Assembly (NCBI GenBank): GCA_020091685.1
Contig: CM034613.1
Coordinates: 18,927,240-18,991,239, forward strand
Direction of reading: 5' to 3'
From: Lutjanus erythropterus
Lineage: Eukaryota; Chordata; Actinopteri; Lutjaniformes; Lutjanidae
Length of the DNA stretch: 64,000 nucleotides
Position 1 is the first letter of the stretch. Each line of letters opens with the position of its first letter. A model generated the notes under the pieces. It ran no database searches and was not told where the DNA came from. It was given only the letters and a program-made list of their open reading frames with translations. This document shows, in pieces, positions 25,371 through 36,902 of this stretch. Both the position numbers and the translations under genes were made by a program.

Positions 25371-26156
25371 TACGCTTTTAGAAGTAAAGGCTCCAAAAGG
25401 GTTCTTCCTGAAGGCCCAAGGTTCTACCCAAAATCATTTTTCTTCTGAAGACCCCTTTTTTTTGAAGTAAGGGTTCTCAATAAGACCAAGAATTCCACTA
25501 AGAACTCTTATATTCAAAGAAAGAGTTTGTCAAGGATTGTTGAAATCCTTGAGGAACTCGTGGGTTCTTTGTACCATAAAAGAAGCTTCTTGGTAGAACC
25601 CCCTTGCTGGGTTTTAGATAAAACCACTGGAATATAAAAATGGTTCTTGCTAGAACCCTTAAAAGGTGGAGAGGTTCTTGAGTCCACATTACATCATGGA
25701 ACCATACTATAAAAGGCTTTTCAGCAGAAGCACCTTAGTGGGTTCTAAATAAATCCCTTGGAATAAAAAAAGGGTTCTGTGTAGAACCCCCTGGTTGGAT
25801 TCGACATCAGACCCTTGAGCTATAAAAGGGTTCTCTGTGGAAACCCCTGGGTGGGTTCTAGATAAAGCCCTTGGAATATGTAAGGGCTCTACTGGGGTTC
25901 TAGATGAAACCATTGAAACCTGGGTGGGCTAGGGCTATTACACCATAGGAGATTTCTCTGTAGAACTTCTCATTGGAACCTTTCAGAGATGGTTCTAGGT
26001 ACAACCTTCTTGTTGGGTTCTAGGTATAACTCTCTGAAAGGGTTCCAATTGAGCCTTTATAAAAAGTTCTATCAAGAACAACAAAAGGATCCTCTTTAGG
26101 GACAGTCTGAAGAACCCTTAATGGTTCTGGTAAGCACCTGTGTTTCTCAGAGTGTA
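25371..26156. mobile_element. MITE-like element with TACACTCTT-type ends and GGTTCT/AGAACC interior (copy 2)
   Basis: The reverse complement of the right end reads TACACTCTGAGAAACACAGG then TGCTTACCAGAACC. This aligns with the left end of copy 1 (TACACTCTTAGAAATAAAGG then TGCTAACTAGAACC). Its own left end, TACGCTTTTAGAAGTAAAGG, is more diverged. The 786-bp interior holds tandem units of about 56-58 bp, each with GGTTCT, AGATAAA.CCCTTGGAATAT and AGGGTTCT. No coding capacity. Confidence 0.78.
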
Positions 26157-26459
26157 CAGATTTCACAGTGCGGCTCGGGAAGGAAAAGTAATTAATTTCA
26201 CAAATTGAGTAAAGCCTAGGTCGCTGCATTGTCTCTCGGCATGGTTTCTCTTTGCCCTTCCTGCTCCTCACATTCCGCCCACACCCCAAATTACTGTCTG
26301 ACCCCTGCTGTTATGCATTGTGGGAAACCCTGTGGTATTGCACGCCCACCATTTTTGCCCTGTGAGCTGGTCCGCGGGGTTACTTAGACATTCTCTCCCG
26401 GCCGTGTCCAGACACCACAAACATATACACACTCTTACGCACGCGCGCACATTATGCAG

Positions 26460-26960
26460 CCTAATGTAAACTAAGCATCCACTGCCACTTGACCTCGCTG
26501 TCAATATCTGTCCTCATTAAACACCATTCAGCCAGCTGCAAGTCCACTTTAAATGGCATCATTCAGCGCTTACCAAATTATGCCCGTGTAACTGGGCTGA
26601 ATGAATGGGGAGTCTAACTCATTTATTTGGAAGATATACACAGGTCCCAGTATGGACACCTATAAAACATGCAGGGGCATTTAACCCCACCCTGCCATTC
26701 TTAATGTTGCTGTCATTCATCCCTCTTCGGTTGCAAGTTCTGACAGCAATTTGGCAATGTCAAGCAGTCACTACGGATGCCATGGGCAGCAAAGGCCATT
26801 CTTTTATTCCCCATATCAAGCAGGTATTGATTTTCCACTCATTACAGAAGAACATAAAAAGGGAAGGGGGATTTCTGAGCGCCATGCCAAATGCCACACA
26901 AAATGTTGCTGGGGATGAAGTGAGAACCAAGACTGAATACAAAGAAAAGTGGATTTTAAA
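26460..26960. promoter_or_regulatory. Candidate conserved non-coding element
   Basis: Repeat-free 500-bp block of moderate GC between two repeat-rich regions. It includes CACTTTAAATGGCATCATTC, a CTATAAAACATGC TATA-like string and two CATTCA motifs. The 124-codon plus-strand frame here has no recognisable domain and looks fortuitous. Confidence 0.22.
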
Positions 26961-27744
26961 ACCAGTATGTGTACTTTAAATTAAAATCTAACAATACAAT
27001 TCAAATAAGGCCAAATGTCCCGACAAAGAGACTGTTATACAAAAAGCTAAAAAAAAAAAAATTAGCATTCAGAAAGGAGCTACGGAATAAAGCTGGCATC
27101 CAAATGACAGCTGTGGAGGCCACCCTTAGGGTAGGTATAAAAACGAAGTAATTTTTTTTCCGTAAGTGCAACACTATTATCTATTTTCAGGAAGCCTTGT
27201 GTGGCTTATGGGAGAGGCATAATCCATTCCCAGGAAGAAAGAGAGGAAACTGAAAAAGTCTGTCGAAGCATTAAACCCAAGGCATCATCAAAACCGGTTT
27301 CAAAGCGATCAAACTTTTAGGTGAAAGTCAAGCAACAAAATTACACAAACTACTTTTGCTGGCAATAAATTGCTCCGTCATTAAATTCAAATCTGTGGAT
27401 GTTAAGTCAGAACTCTTATGTTTATCATCATGCGTGGTGCTACATTTTCATGCCAGCACAGATCAAGGGCAGCGAGCGTGCACCAGGGACGTGCTAATGT
27501 CAACGGGCACAAGCTGTTTTCCTGTTTAGTACTTTTGTGGCCTTGCCTTGACATTTATTGCGCCAGTATGTGCAGTACAATCCACATTCCAAGCTCCAGT
27601 TTGAGGGATGTCGTACGCGTTTTCAAAAGCCTCATCTAGTGCGAATGAGGCATACTATCTTGCACAACTAAACTCCGACAAAATAAACACACACACAAAG
27701 AGGCTGGAAATAAGAGGGTTTTTTTGCCAGGGCAGTGTGGCTCT

Positions 27745-27990
27745 AGGGATGGCAGAGTCAAGCGGTTCACCATCCTGAAATATCTCAACTTTTGGATGGA
27801 CTGCCATGAGATCTTGTACAGACATTCATGGTCCCTACAGGATGAATCCTCCTGACTTTGGTGATCCTCTTACTTTTCCTCTAGTTTCACCATGAAGTTG
27901 AAATTTGTGGAGTGAAATTTGGCTGTGACATCCATGTCCCCTTCAATGAACTGTAATAACTTTAATGAGCACCTGACTTTTCCTCTAGAG
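27745..27990 (+). repeat. Percomorph interspersed repeat, left portion
   Basis: AAATATCTCAACTTTTGGAT, GGACTGCCATGAGATCTTGT, ACAGACATTCATGGTCC, GATGAATCCTCCTGACTTTG and CTTTTCCTCTAG follow in the order of a repeat I know as very common in percomorph fishes. It continues after the hAT insertion, at 28591. Confidence 0.75.
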
Positions 27991-28590
27991 CAGGGCTCCC
28001 CAACTCTTCCATTTAAATGACTATTTCATTATAAAAGTACATCACAGCAATAATCAAATTTGCTGAGTTTCTTAGGACCTCATAACAAATTTGAAGTGTT
28101 CACTGAAACGCTAGAGGGCTTTTAATTTGAAAAAAGTCCAGGAAATGTGGTGTAATTTTAACAGGGCAAAGGGGAGTGGATCAAAACAAGGCTTCATACT
28201 AAAATACTGTAGTGATGACCCACATTTCCCATCATGCCTGGACTGAGTAGTCTGTTGTGTTAGCTGCTGTATAGTCCAAAATGCAAAATGTTACTTTTTG
28301 GTAGTGTTTGCACCATGTTCTGTTCAGAACGTGGTGGTTAATGTTGGCAGCGTTTTTGTGCTGGTTTATAATTTGAACCGTCCCATTTCTTGAGCCCAGC
28401 TGTATTTTGCTCCTGTGTTTTGAAGTTTTAAAGCTGAACGTCACTAAGGATTGACACTGCTGAGAGCTGCTCGCCATCTGTCGATTACTATTTAAGGGAA
28501 TTTTTATATGCATTTTATTTCTCCACTGAGCAACGCGATAACAAGTACACAACCCATTTTGGGTCCCAACCCTAAGTTTGGGAAACACTG
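27991..28590. mobile_element. hAT-type non-autonomous element inserted in an older repeat
   Basis: Termini CAGGGCTCCCCAACT and AGTTTGGGAAACACTG are inverted repeats of hAT type. Flanks are CTCTAGAG (27983-27990) and CTCTAGTG (28591-28598), an 8-bp target duplication with one mismatch, as expected for hAT. The 600-bp body has no intact transposase. The 118-codon minus-strand frame inside is not recognised as transposase. Confidence 0.82.
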
Positions 28591-28800
28591 CTCTAGTGGC
28601 AGGTCAGATTTTCAGTTTATCCAAAACTGATGGCATTTCAAATACAGCTTTTACATTCAAATTAACAAATATTAACACACTAAACCAAACATCACTTGCT
28701 AAACATTAACATGTTAGCTTTGTCATTGTAAGCATATTGCCATGCTGACGTTAGCACTTAGCTTAAAGTGCCCCAAGTGTGACTGTAGACAATTAGCTTG
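28591..28800 (+). repeat. Percomorph interspersed repeat, right portion
   Basis: Continues the repeat interrupted at 27990: GCTAAACATTAACATGTTAG, CATTGTAAGCATATTGCC, ATGCTGACGTTAGCACTTAG and CTTAAAGTGCCCC. The same module lies at 56265-56390. Confidence 0.75.
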
Positions 28801-28809
28801 TAGGCATGT

Positions 28810-31060
28810 AGGCTTAAATGATCTATTAAAAATAAATAAATAATCAATTGGCCTAAGATTCCCAAAAGTTAAAATTTACAATCATATATTTTGTAACATG
28901 TAATAACATAACATAATAGACTGTATAAATATAACACAAACGTAAACAACACACTGTATGTTTTTGTACGATTTGTAAGTATTTCATCAATTCAGTTCAT
29001 CCTTGAAATGTATATGACACCGATTGTGTATATATGCAAAATATACTGTCCATTAGTGAGGCGCAGTTGAGTTGAGTTCATTTGAGTCTGCAGGCACACA
29101 TAAATCATCCACCCACCACCCACACAAACATATTATTTTCTGCAATTTAAAGACCTGCACCCGCACCTTTACTGGTCTCTGTGGACCATACTGCCTTTTA
29201 AACAATGTCATAAATGATGTTGCTTTGCGGGTGATTTCTTGATTGTGTGTTGTACTGATGTATGAGAGTTTTCTTTCACAATTTAATGATTGAGGAGGCG
29301 GGTTTCTCCAGAGGAAACTGAATTAATCAATAACTTGCACTGCTGCGCCTCGAGCGTAAAAGCGCACACAGCTTATCTCTTAGGAGACGCACCGTATTAC
29401 CCACCAGCTGCCCATCCACTTTTCATAAGAGCGTTATGATGGTTTTATGACCTTACCTAGCCGATCTGCAGAATAATCGCAGTGCCATGAATCACTAGCT
29501 TGGAGGCTTGTAGCAATCTATATACCTAAAATACAACAACAACATCAAAAAGCAATTGCCCTAAAATTCCTAAAAGTTACAAATATAATGCAACATATGT
29601 TTTGTATAAAATAATTATCAATTAATTTATTTTGTACTGTTTATGTGCTGTGTGTATGCATATAAACTGTATGTGTAGTATAAGCACAGCAGTCATACAA
29701 AATATAAGCAAGATGTATGCAGTCTGGTTAAAAGTGGCCATAACAATGTGAAACAAAAGACAGAATTTTTATATGTTCATATGCAAAATAGATATGGTGA
29801 ATAATGGGGACAGACATGTTAATGTTTCTGAACTGAACACTGACTTGAGCCCAACCTGAAACACTTCAAACCCTGCTGTGGTAATGACAAAATAGGCTTA
29901 TTATGTGATTGTTCTTAAAATTTGAGCTCAGCCTGACACCTGTCTAACACCTGGAACCATTATTTGACCAATTTAGGAATAAGTACCTCGTTCAGCTGCA
30001 TCTCACCTGTGGTTATTGGATGGTTGTTGAGATCGGTACACACTGAAAAAAAAGTCCTCCCGGCCCACTTTTGTAACACTAAGCCTTCCGCCGCCCACTC
30101 GTATTGCACCTCAAATATATAAGGATTGTTTTCTTCTCGTTGATTTGGGCGTACAAAACCTGCAGTCATTAAACTCTTTTTCTCTTTAATTCCACAAGAG
30201 TGAAGCTACGTAACTATAATCACCCCCCACCTCACCTTCATTCAGCATTGTTATTTCCTTATTCTCTTAATCCAATGTCGCATACAAATGCATACATAAT
30301 TTAGCCCTGCACTGATGTGCTGTATCTGCCTGTACATTATGCTGCTGCAAATGAATGACTGACATCCACCCACTCCAAAGCCCACTTATTTTCAATGCTT
30401 CAAGAGGCATCTCACAGTCACAACAAAACAGTACATGCCTCAGTAGGCTCTACAAAGAACTTTCTCCCGCTTTGAAATATGAGCTCAAATAAATCATTTG
30501 TTTAATTAATTAAGCAAATTAGGCAAATCCAGGGATGCCTTGGCGGATGGAGTCGGTGCCCTGGCACAAGGAGATTAATTAAGTGGATCGGGTAAGGGAA
30601 CAGTGAGACTGACATTGGAGTTTAATGCTCATGTTTGGTTAGATGCGGCTAACTTTAGCACATTGGTGCGGCTGCCTCGACATGAGCAACAAAAGGTGTC
30701 TGCAAGGTGCAGGTTGGCTCGGATTCAACTCGTGTGAAAGCTCTGCGAGAGAGTGAAGGAAAAAAGGGAAAGGCAAAAACGACAAGGACGTTACATGTGA
30801 TGTTTTTGTGCGTGTTTCTTTGCCCCTTTTGCAGAATTGCCACTTACCTGGCCATAGCCGTGCTTACATGGATTCTAATATTTCACAAATAATCAGAAAA
30901 ATAGCCTGATTAGAATAAAAGTGTCTCATGTAAACACCTCAGACGGTAGAGGCTGGCCAGATCGAAAGGAATTTTCAATCAGCTTGAGAGGGGTGGTGTA
31001 AACATTTCAGTAGGAAAATTACTTCTATGTAAAAGCTTATTCTGAGTGTCGCACTCTGGT
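28810..31060. other. Intronic stretch without genes
   Basis: AT-rich intron. The TTAATTAATTAAGCAAATTAG segment near 30500 is a homeodomain-site cluster in otherwise plain sequence. The phrase GTGTCTCATGTAAACACC near 30921 resembles the end of a fish MITE. No exon. Confidence 0.5.
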
Positions 31061-31067
31061 TCGAATA

Positions 31068-31345
31068 ATGGTGCGCTCCATTTACCTTAGGTCGAAGCTA
31101 GGAATGCCGTCACACCCAAGTTGACAGTCTTCCAGTGCAGAAAATCAGAAAAAAACTTTTTGTGCTTGATAACACCAAGCTATTATGCACATACAAACAC
31201 CATTAGCAGCCATCTTGGATTTTGGATTTTGGTGAGGTTCCTCTAACTTTCCAAGTCGGAAATCTGACTTCAAGCGGCATTCCAGTGGCTGTTTTCAACT
31301 GGGACTCGGAAATTCAGACTTCCAGGTTGAAATGGAACGCACCAT
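31068..31345. mobile_element. Short MITE with ATGGTGCG inverted ends and 5-bp flanking repeat
   Basis: The left end ATGGTGCGCTCCATTT and the right end AAATGGAACGCACCAT are inverted with one mismatch. GAATA flanks both sides (31063-31067 and 31346-31350). The body contains AAGTCGGAAATCTGACTT and GACTCGGAAATTCAGACTTC palindromic phrases seen in abundant fish MITEs. It is 278 bp long and non-coding. Confidence 0.75.
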
Positions 31346-31439
31346 GAATATATTCTTTCTGTAAATGTCTCATGTGTCATGAATGAGTTTCCAGGAGGAA
31401 TGAAAACAACATGATGGCAGCAAAACAACTTTTAACAGA

Positions 31440-31640
31440 TTTAAAGAAGCTTGTACTGTATTTATTATTCTTATATAGTGCTTTATTATTCCTACCTTTA
31501 TTCTTAATTTGTATAGTATTCCTATCTGTAATTATTGTATTCAACTATTTTAACTTAAGTGTGCTGAATTACCAAGTCAAATTCCTGTGTACTGTTTACA
31601 TTTAGCGAATAAAGCCATTCTGACCCTGACTCTAATATTA
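31440..31640 (+). mobile_element. 3' tail of a LINE or SINE
   Basis: AAATTCCTGTGTACTGTTTA followed by GCGAATAAAGCCATTCTGAC and CCTGACTC matches the familiar fish retroposon ending (AAATTCCTTGT...AATAAAGCTGATTCTGA) with its short tandem tail. The upstream body is too decayed to classify. Confidence 0.55.
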
Positions 31641-31690
31641 TTCCCAGGATACAGTGTGGGTCCATCTTGAAAATAATCAATAATCATCAC

Positions 31691-31713
31691 TTCTTCTTCT
31701 TCTTCTTCTTCTT
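31691..31713. repeat. (TTC)n microsatellite
   Basis: About eight TTC/TCT units, next to the retroposon tail above. Confidence 0.92.
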
Positions 31714-31719
31714 TGTTTA

Positions 31720-33890
31720 CTGGCAGTTGGCCAACTGGAGCCACTTCTACTTCTTCTTCCGTTATATTTCCAGCAGATTAGACACTTCACAGCTGGCAGA
31801 ACGACTGTTACAAAGTTGTATTCTGATTATTACCTTAACTATCTTAACCAGTAGTTGACAACAATAACATAATTACTTACACAATTAATTACACAATAAT
31901 TCTCTTTTTTTCCATTTTCTTTTTTTTTCTAATGTTCTTTTTTTCTCATTTTTCCTTATTCAACAAATGGCTCTGTCAGACAAAACAATGTCGAATGAGG
32001 TGGAATTACTAAATAATGAAGAAATATTGTCCATATAAAAAGCAAAAGCTCCAAAACCTACAAACACACACATATGCTGAGCAGATGCGTTGCGCACACG
32101 TCCGCCTTGCCGTCCTGTCCATCCCTCATTACGCACCTATCCCACCCCTGCAGGACGGGATATCTGCCTCCAGGCTTGATGTATGGACTAGTACCTGACC
32201 ATGAAAAATATGTGTCAGACTTCACGCTTTCGTCTCTTGCATTGGTCCACGAGCCATCATCCATTACAGCTCGCTGCGTCTCAGATTCCACGGGGTGGTA
32301 TTAAGTGGAATGAATATAAAATCCTTCCTGGAGCATTTTACATGCGGAGAAACGCATGATTAATGTGCTGCTCAGGCATGGCCAGAGTGTTTGGGGGACA
32401 TTGCTTTTCTATTGTTATTCACTGTTACCAAAACAATGACAGGGACGCATTTTACTTATTTCTCAACCCACTGACTGCATCTGTGATAGAACATTTTATT
32501 AATCTTGCAAGACTTCGTTGCTATACCTCCACAAAACACACAAACAAAATACACAAACTCCACCCACACATCCCCCACCGCTCCTTAAGCTGCGTTCTAT
32601 CATTGACTTTTTCTTCGTATCGCTGCTGTGACACTTGTCCAGAAATATTCCTCATTTTCCTCAGATAAGTGTAGAGTGTCAGACAGTTGGGTACGTGCTG
32701 ACATACAAATAAAGACAAGAAAGGGCAGGACGCTGTGGAGCTCCAATGTGTGTGTTAGTGTGTGCATTTTTTTTTTCTTTTTTGAACACGTGTTGTCATT
32801 ATTATATGCAACTAGGCATGTGTGTCAACAGAAACAGTGCTATCCCCTGTGTTTGAATCCATCCATCCGTGCACATGTGAGTGCAAGCCTGTGCCTGACT
32901 TGTATATAGACAAAAGGGGAAGCTATAGATCCCAAAGTAGGCCAGCATCCCCTGGAGTACACATTTCCAACACTCACAGGGAGAAACACGCACAATGACA
33001 CCACGGTGAATATTCCCACTGAAGCTTCCCCAGCTGCAGAACAATTCGCTGGTAACATCTGGCCGTGTCCGCTTATAGCATCAGGGTTGGGTTGGGTGTT
33101 AAATGATTGCTTTTTTTCTTAATAAAACTGCCAAATTATTTACTTGGGGTGTCAAACACTTCATCAAACAAGCCAGAAATGCTCAATTGTGGTTCCTTCG
33201 GGGCATTAGTTACAGCACCAAAAAACTGCAAGATGGTTTGTCAGTTCGATGTCATCTACTCCTACGGGATCAATGAGTGATTGATTGTTGGGCTACGAGG
33301 AACAAAGCAGAATGATTGATTTAAAGGACTGCGAAGGTGTTTTTGCACGTTTCAGCCCATTTATAACAAATCATACATGCATTGCTGCTGACCATTTTCC
33401 AAATGGTACAAACCGCTTTCAGGATTTGATGGATGTTTTTTCCTACCTTTTCATACCACAATGACATGAATTAAAAACGATGGCAGCCTCGAAGGTAGGA
33501 AAATGCTACCACCAATCCAGAAAACTATGATATGTTTGGAAAAAGTGATGCTGCATTAATGCGGGGTATATTAGATTTGTGGTAAATGGGCTCAAACATG
33601 TAAAAACACAACTTATTCCGGTCGTGCTTCAGTCAAAGAAGGTGTGTCTCAAGTAGCAAATGTGTGATTTCACTTTATTTCACAGCACAGGGCTGTTGTA
33701 ATGTGGACCTAATTACCCTCTAAAGTCGAATAAGGATACAGGGTGTGATACTGTCTAATGAAAAACATATCATTTCTAGATTTTATCTTACTTAATACAA
33801 AGTACAGCTTGTTACGCCTTATTAGTGTATCATTAAATAAAGTGTGACTCTTATTCCTTTCAATAAACTGGCGGTCATAGTGGTGTCTGC
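31720..33890. other. Intronic stretch without genes
   Basis: No exon or bounded element could be supported. T-rich runs lie at 31906-31960 and 32767-32782. Confidence 0.5.
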
Positions 33891-33899
33891 ATCGGACAC

Positions 33900-34260
33900 G
33901 TTTCAGCCGCATTACTCAGACATATATCTTCTTGAAGCCGGTTCACATCCATCCCCCGTGAAGCTTTCTAATTGGCTGCAGCTGGTTGTCCTACAGTTAG
34001 TGTTTATCCAGCCAAACAGAGCATCAATATGCACCTCTCTAATCCCAAGACACGCTTAAATGCCTTTTGTTCCGATTGGTGTTTGTGGACAATAGATTTG
34101 CACTTAGAAGGCAGTGTGCACATCTTAAAACAACTAATAAAACCTAATAATAATGTGCTATAATAATGAGCTACGATGCAGCCGACAAACTGAAGATTCA
34201 CATGGAGAGGTTAAGAGATGCGTGCATGCTGTGTGACTGACACATGTGTTGTAGACAGCA
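33900..34260. promoter_or_regulatory. Candidate conserved non-coding element
   Basis: Repeat-poor block containing CTAATTGGCTGCAGCTGG (homeodomain and E-box cores side by side, near 33968), GATTGGTGTTTGTGGAC and ACAATAGATTTGC. Site density suggests regulatory DNA, but there is no comparative evidence here. Confidence 0.22.
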
Positions 34261-34269
34261 CTTCTGAGT

Positions 34270-36540
34270 CACAGCTAATTAAATAGAAGGTCAAGAGGTT
34301 AAAACAAGACCTAATAACACCAACCACAGGTTATCTATTACACGGTTCATGAAGGTGTATGTTGGCCTGCGTGTCGCTCCTCCTCCTCGAGGTTTGTGTA
34401 CCCTGAAACTGATGCCGAGGATTACAACAAATACAAGACATGCAGTATGCTACTACATCTCTAATATTCTGAATAAAGTGTACTAGAAAATGATAGATGG
34501 TTAAAATAGTATTGGCAGGACCACTGCCTCACAATTGTTGAATTTTTAATGTTGCATACCTCCTCTCGATAAATATTAGAGTGGGAAAAAATAAATGTAT
34601 GCTTAGGTATGAGCACTATACGGTGTATCTCCATCTCACCAAGTTGTTTTGAGATTAATATTGTATAGGTTTTTGCTGTTTAAAGTTGACCTCAATTTGA
34701 ATTCTGCTCACTTTCTCTGTGAGGAAATATATACTACAGCAATACTGCAGCCATTGTATTGTATTGTATTTTCCTTTTTCTATATTAAGATTGAACTGAT
34801 GTTTCCAATGGCAGCAGTGGTCAGTTGATACAATGTGTCTGTCAGTGACATTAGTTCTGTCACTACTGTTGATCTAAAATTCATTTCCAAATATGACGGC
34901 AGTCATTTTCTGCATCTTTTGGCAGCAGATCAGTTTGAAATATTGCGGAGAGTAACGGAGCACGGAGGAGCAGCCACAGTTAGCTGTAGCGGTAACCCGC
35001 TCCTTTCACTGTTCTTTGCTGTTTGCAGACTTATGCAGTATGAAAGCAGACCAGTTGCTCAAAAAATGATGGGAAAAGACTACTTATTGTCTGACTTCTT
35101 TATTAAAATGACGGTAATTTGTTAAGCTGCCCCCAGAAATCTGTGACCTGTAGTATTAGACTGCATTTGCGGTTTCCACCAGGACTGAAATCTTCAAGAC
35201 TGCCACTTTAATACAATATGTTTGTTTCTTGTTTGTTTCTTTTTACTTTTTTCTACAAGCACATGTTGTACTAGCTATCAACTGTTATACCGTCTGTCCT
35301 TTAACACCATTAAACATTTGGGAAGAACCATCCTGCTGTTAAGTTTGTATTCCACTCGGAGAGTGCAAGCTGGCCAACATTAGCGCTGATTCCCGCTCGG
35401 CTTTAGTTTTCATTCATGTCATTTCAAGCTCCCACACACAGCACTATGTCCATCCCACATGAAAGAAAGGACGGGGTCAGGTTAGTGTCAGCTGGTTCTT
35501 TTTATGGGTCCAGTTAGCAAAAGACCAGACTGTCAAAACCCACAATAACATGTATTCTTGTGATCTTAGGCATCTGTGCGTTACTGCATGATTTCAGTAC
35601 CCAACATGGAGTTAAGGTACAGAGGCACCATGTGACGTTGGGAGCGCACAGATGGGACTACAGCATAAAACACCGGTCCACAGCTGGTTAAGTACCCGTG
35701 TAGACATCAGAACTGAAGCATTATTGTGAACCACAGAGATACTGAACCAATCAAATTACCAGTACCTACATCGTCGGAACAAAAAGTTAATTTACAGAGT
35801 GACTGAATAAGTTCACAAGTTGAAACGAACACCACGGATATATTGTACAACCTGACAGTTCAACTTTAAAAATGCAACCTGAAGTCCTTAGTCTGTCTTT
35901 GTAGCTCTTTTGGCTGACTAATAGAACACCAGCTGCTCAACTTCTGGTCAATAGAGCTCTCCCAAGAGCAATGCATGACATATTGCTGTCCCTGACCTCT
36001 TTTGATTGAGCATTAAGGCAAAACTAACAATGCCAGAAAGTGTGCATTCATCAGCATTGGTTGTGAGCCCAGTAGCAATCGTCCTGCATGGATATCATAG
36101 CATAGAAACTATTCAATTAGCGTCAAATCTCCTATTAATGGTTTTTGCCATATTGTGTTAACATTGCTATTGCCCTAATCCCCACATCTAAACCCCGGTT
36201 GATTGTGAGCAACGGCCCTGTCTGCACACACACACACACACACACTTCCACACACACCCACAAACCACCCGACCACCACCACTGACGTCTTTTAATCTGA
36301 ATTTAAATGACTTCATTTAGTTTGTTTTTGAAACAATCCACCGAAGGCCAAAAGGGAAACGCTGTGAAACCACGGCAGTTTCCTTTTACAGAGACAAGGG
36401 AAAAGAAAGACTTTGCGACTTAATCTTAAGATCTTAATGCGTGAAATGATAAAAGAACCTTTTTTTTGTTCTCCTCCTAAACAAGCGCCACAAAGCCAAA
36501 GCAGTGTTAATGATTCTTTGAAAGTAATTTCAGTTCATTT
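34270..36540. other. Intronic stretch without genes
   Basis: No exon recognised. The 96-codon frame at 34835 has no recognisable domain. The block around 34960-35210 (TGTAGCGGTAACCCGCTCC, then CTGCCACTTTAATACAAT) could be a decayed MITE. A CA repeat lies at 36224-36245. Confidence 0.45.
36224..36245. repeat. (CA)n microsatellite
   Basis: Eleven CA units, about 660 nt downstream in the transcript from the signal-peptide exon. Confidence 0.93.
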
Positions 36541-36549
36541 CCTATCGCC

Positions 36550-36690
36550 AGGAGAGTAAGAGACTGAGACAAGAGAAAGAGGGACAGATCTAAAAATAGA
36601 AAATCAGAGAGGGAAAACAGACAGAGAGTGCAAATAAGAAAAGTGTAGGAAAAAAAAAGTTTCAGGGAGTTTAGAGAGTAAAAAACTGAT
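36550..36690. repeat. Purine-rich tract near the signal-peptide exon donor
   Basis: GA-rich on the plus strand, so the ADGRL3 transcript carries a long polypyrimidine stretch some 200-350 nt downstream of the GTGAGT donor. It is a possible binding site for pyrimidine-tract proteins, inferred only from composition. Confidence 0.5.
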
Positions 36691-36902
36691 AATTAGCAAG
36701 AGGAGCTAGGATAGACACCGAAAAAAAAAGACAGATGTAAAGTCAGAGGCTTTTATCGCAGTTGGCTGACAGAAACTGGCACTTTAATTCTGATCAGCTT
36801 CAAACCACGCCAGTCACAAGATGCAAGGGGTGTGTTTTTGTGCCCACATCTGCATGTCCACATAGACATAAACACACGCGAGCGCTAATGAGCCGAACTC
36901 AC

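Larger units (their letters stand above)
3145..36902 (-). other. ADGRL3 intron between signal-peptide and lectin exons (33.8 kb)
   Basis: Bounded by the GTGAGT donor at 36902-36897 and the TCTTCAG acceptor at 3145. A very long intron here fits what is known of latrophilin genes. I found no further protein-coding exon. The interior holds transposon copies, microsatellites and several repeat-poor blocks, annotated individually. Confidence 0.88.

Noticed and set aside
25371-26156. GGTTCT/AGAACC words as a cluster of steroid-receptor half-sites
   Set aside because: They differ from the AGAACA half-site at the last base, and the spacing and orientation do not give the usual inverted repeat with a 3-nt gap. 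Repeat structure explains them better.
26605-26979. 124-codon plus-strand frame
   Set aside because: No domain recognised, and the composition looks like translated non-coding DNA. The block is better considered as possible regulatory sequence.
28232-28588. 118-codon minus-strand frame as a hAT transposase fragment
   Set aside because: It lies inside a hAT-ended element, but I see none of the conserved hAT dimerisation or catalytic-region wording. Treated as non-autonomous filler.
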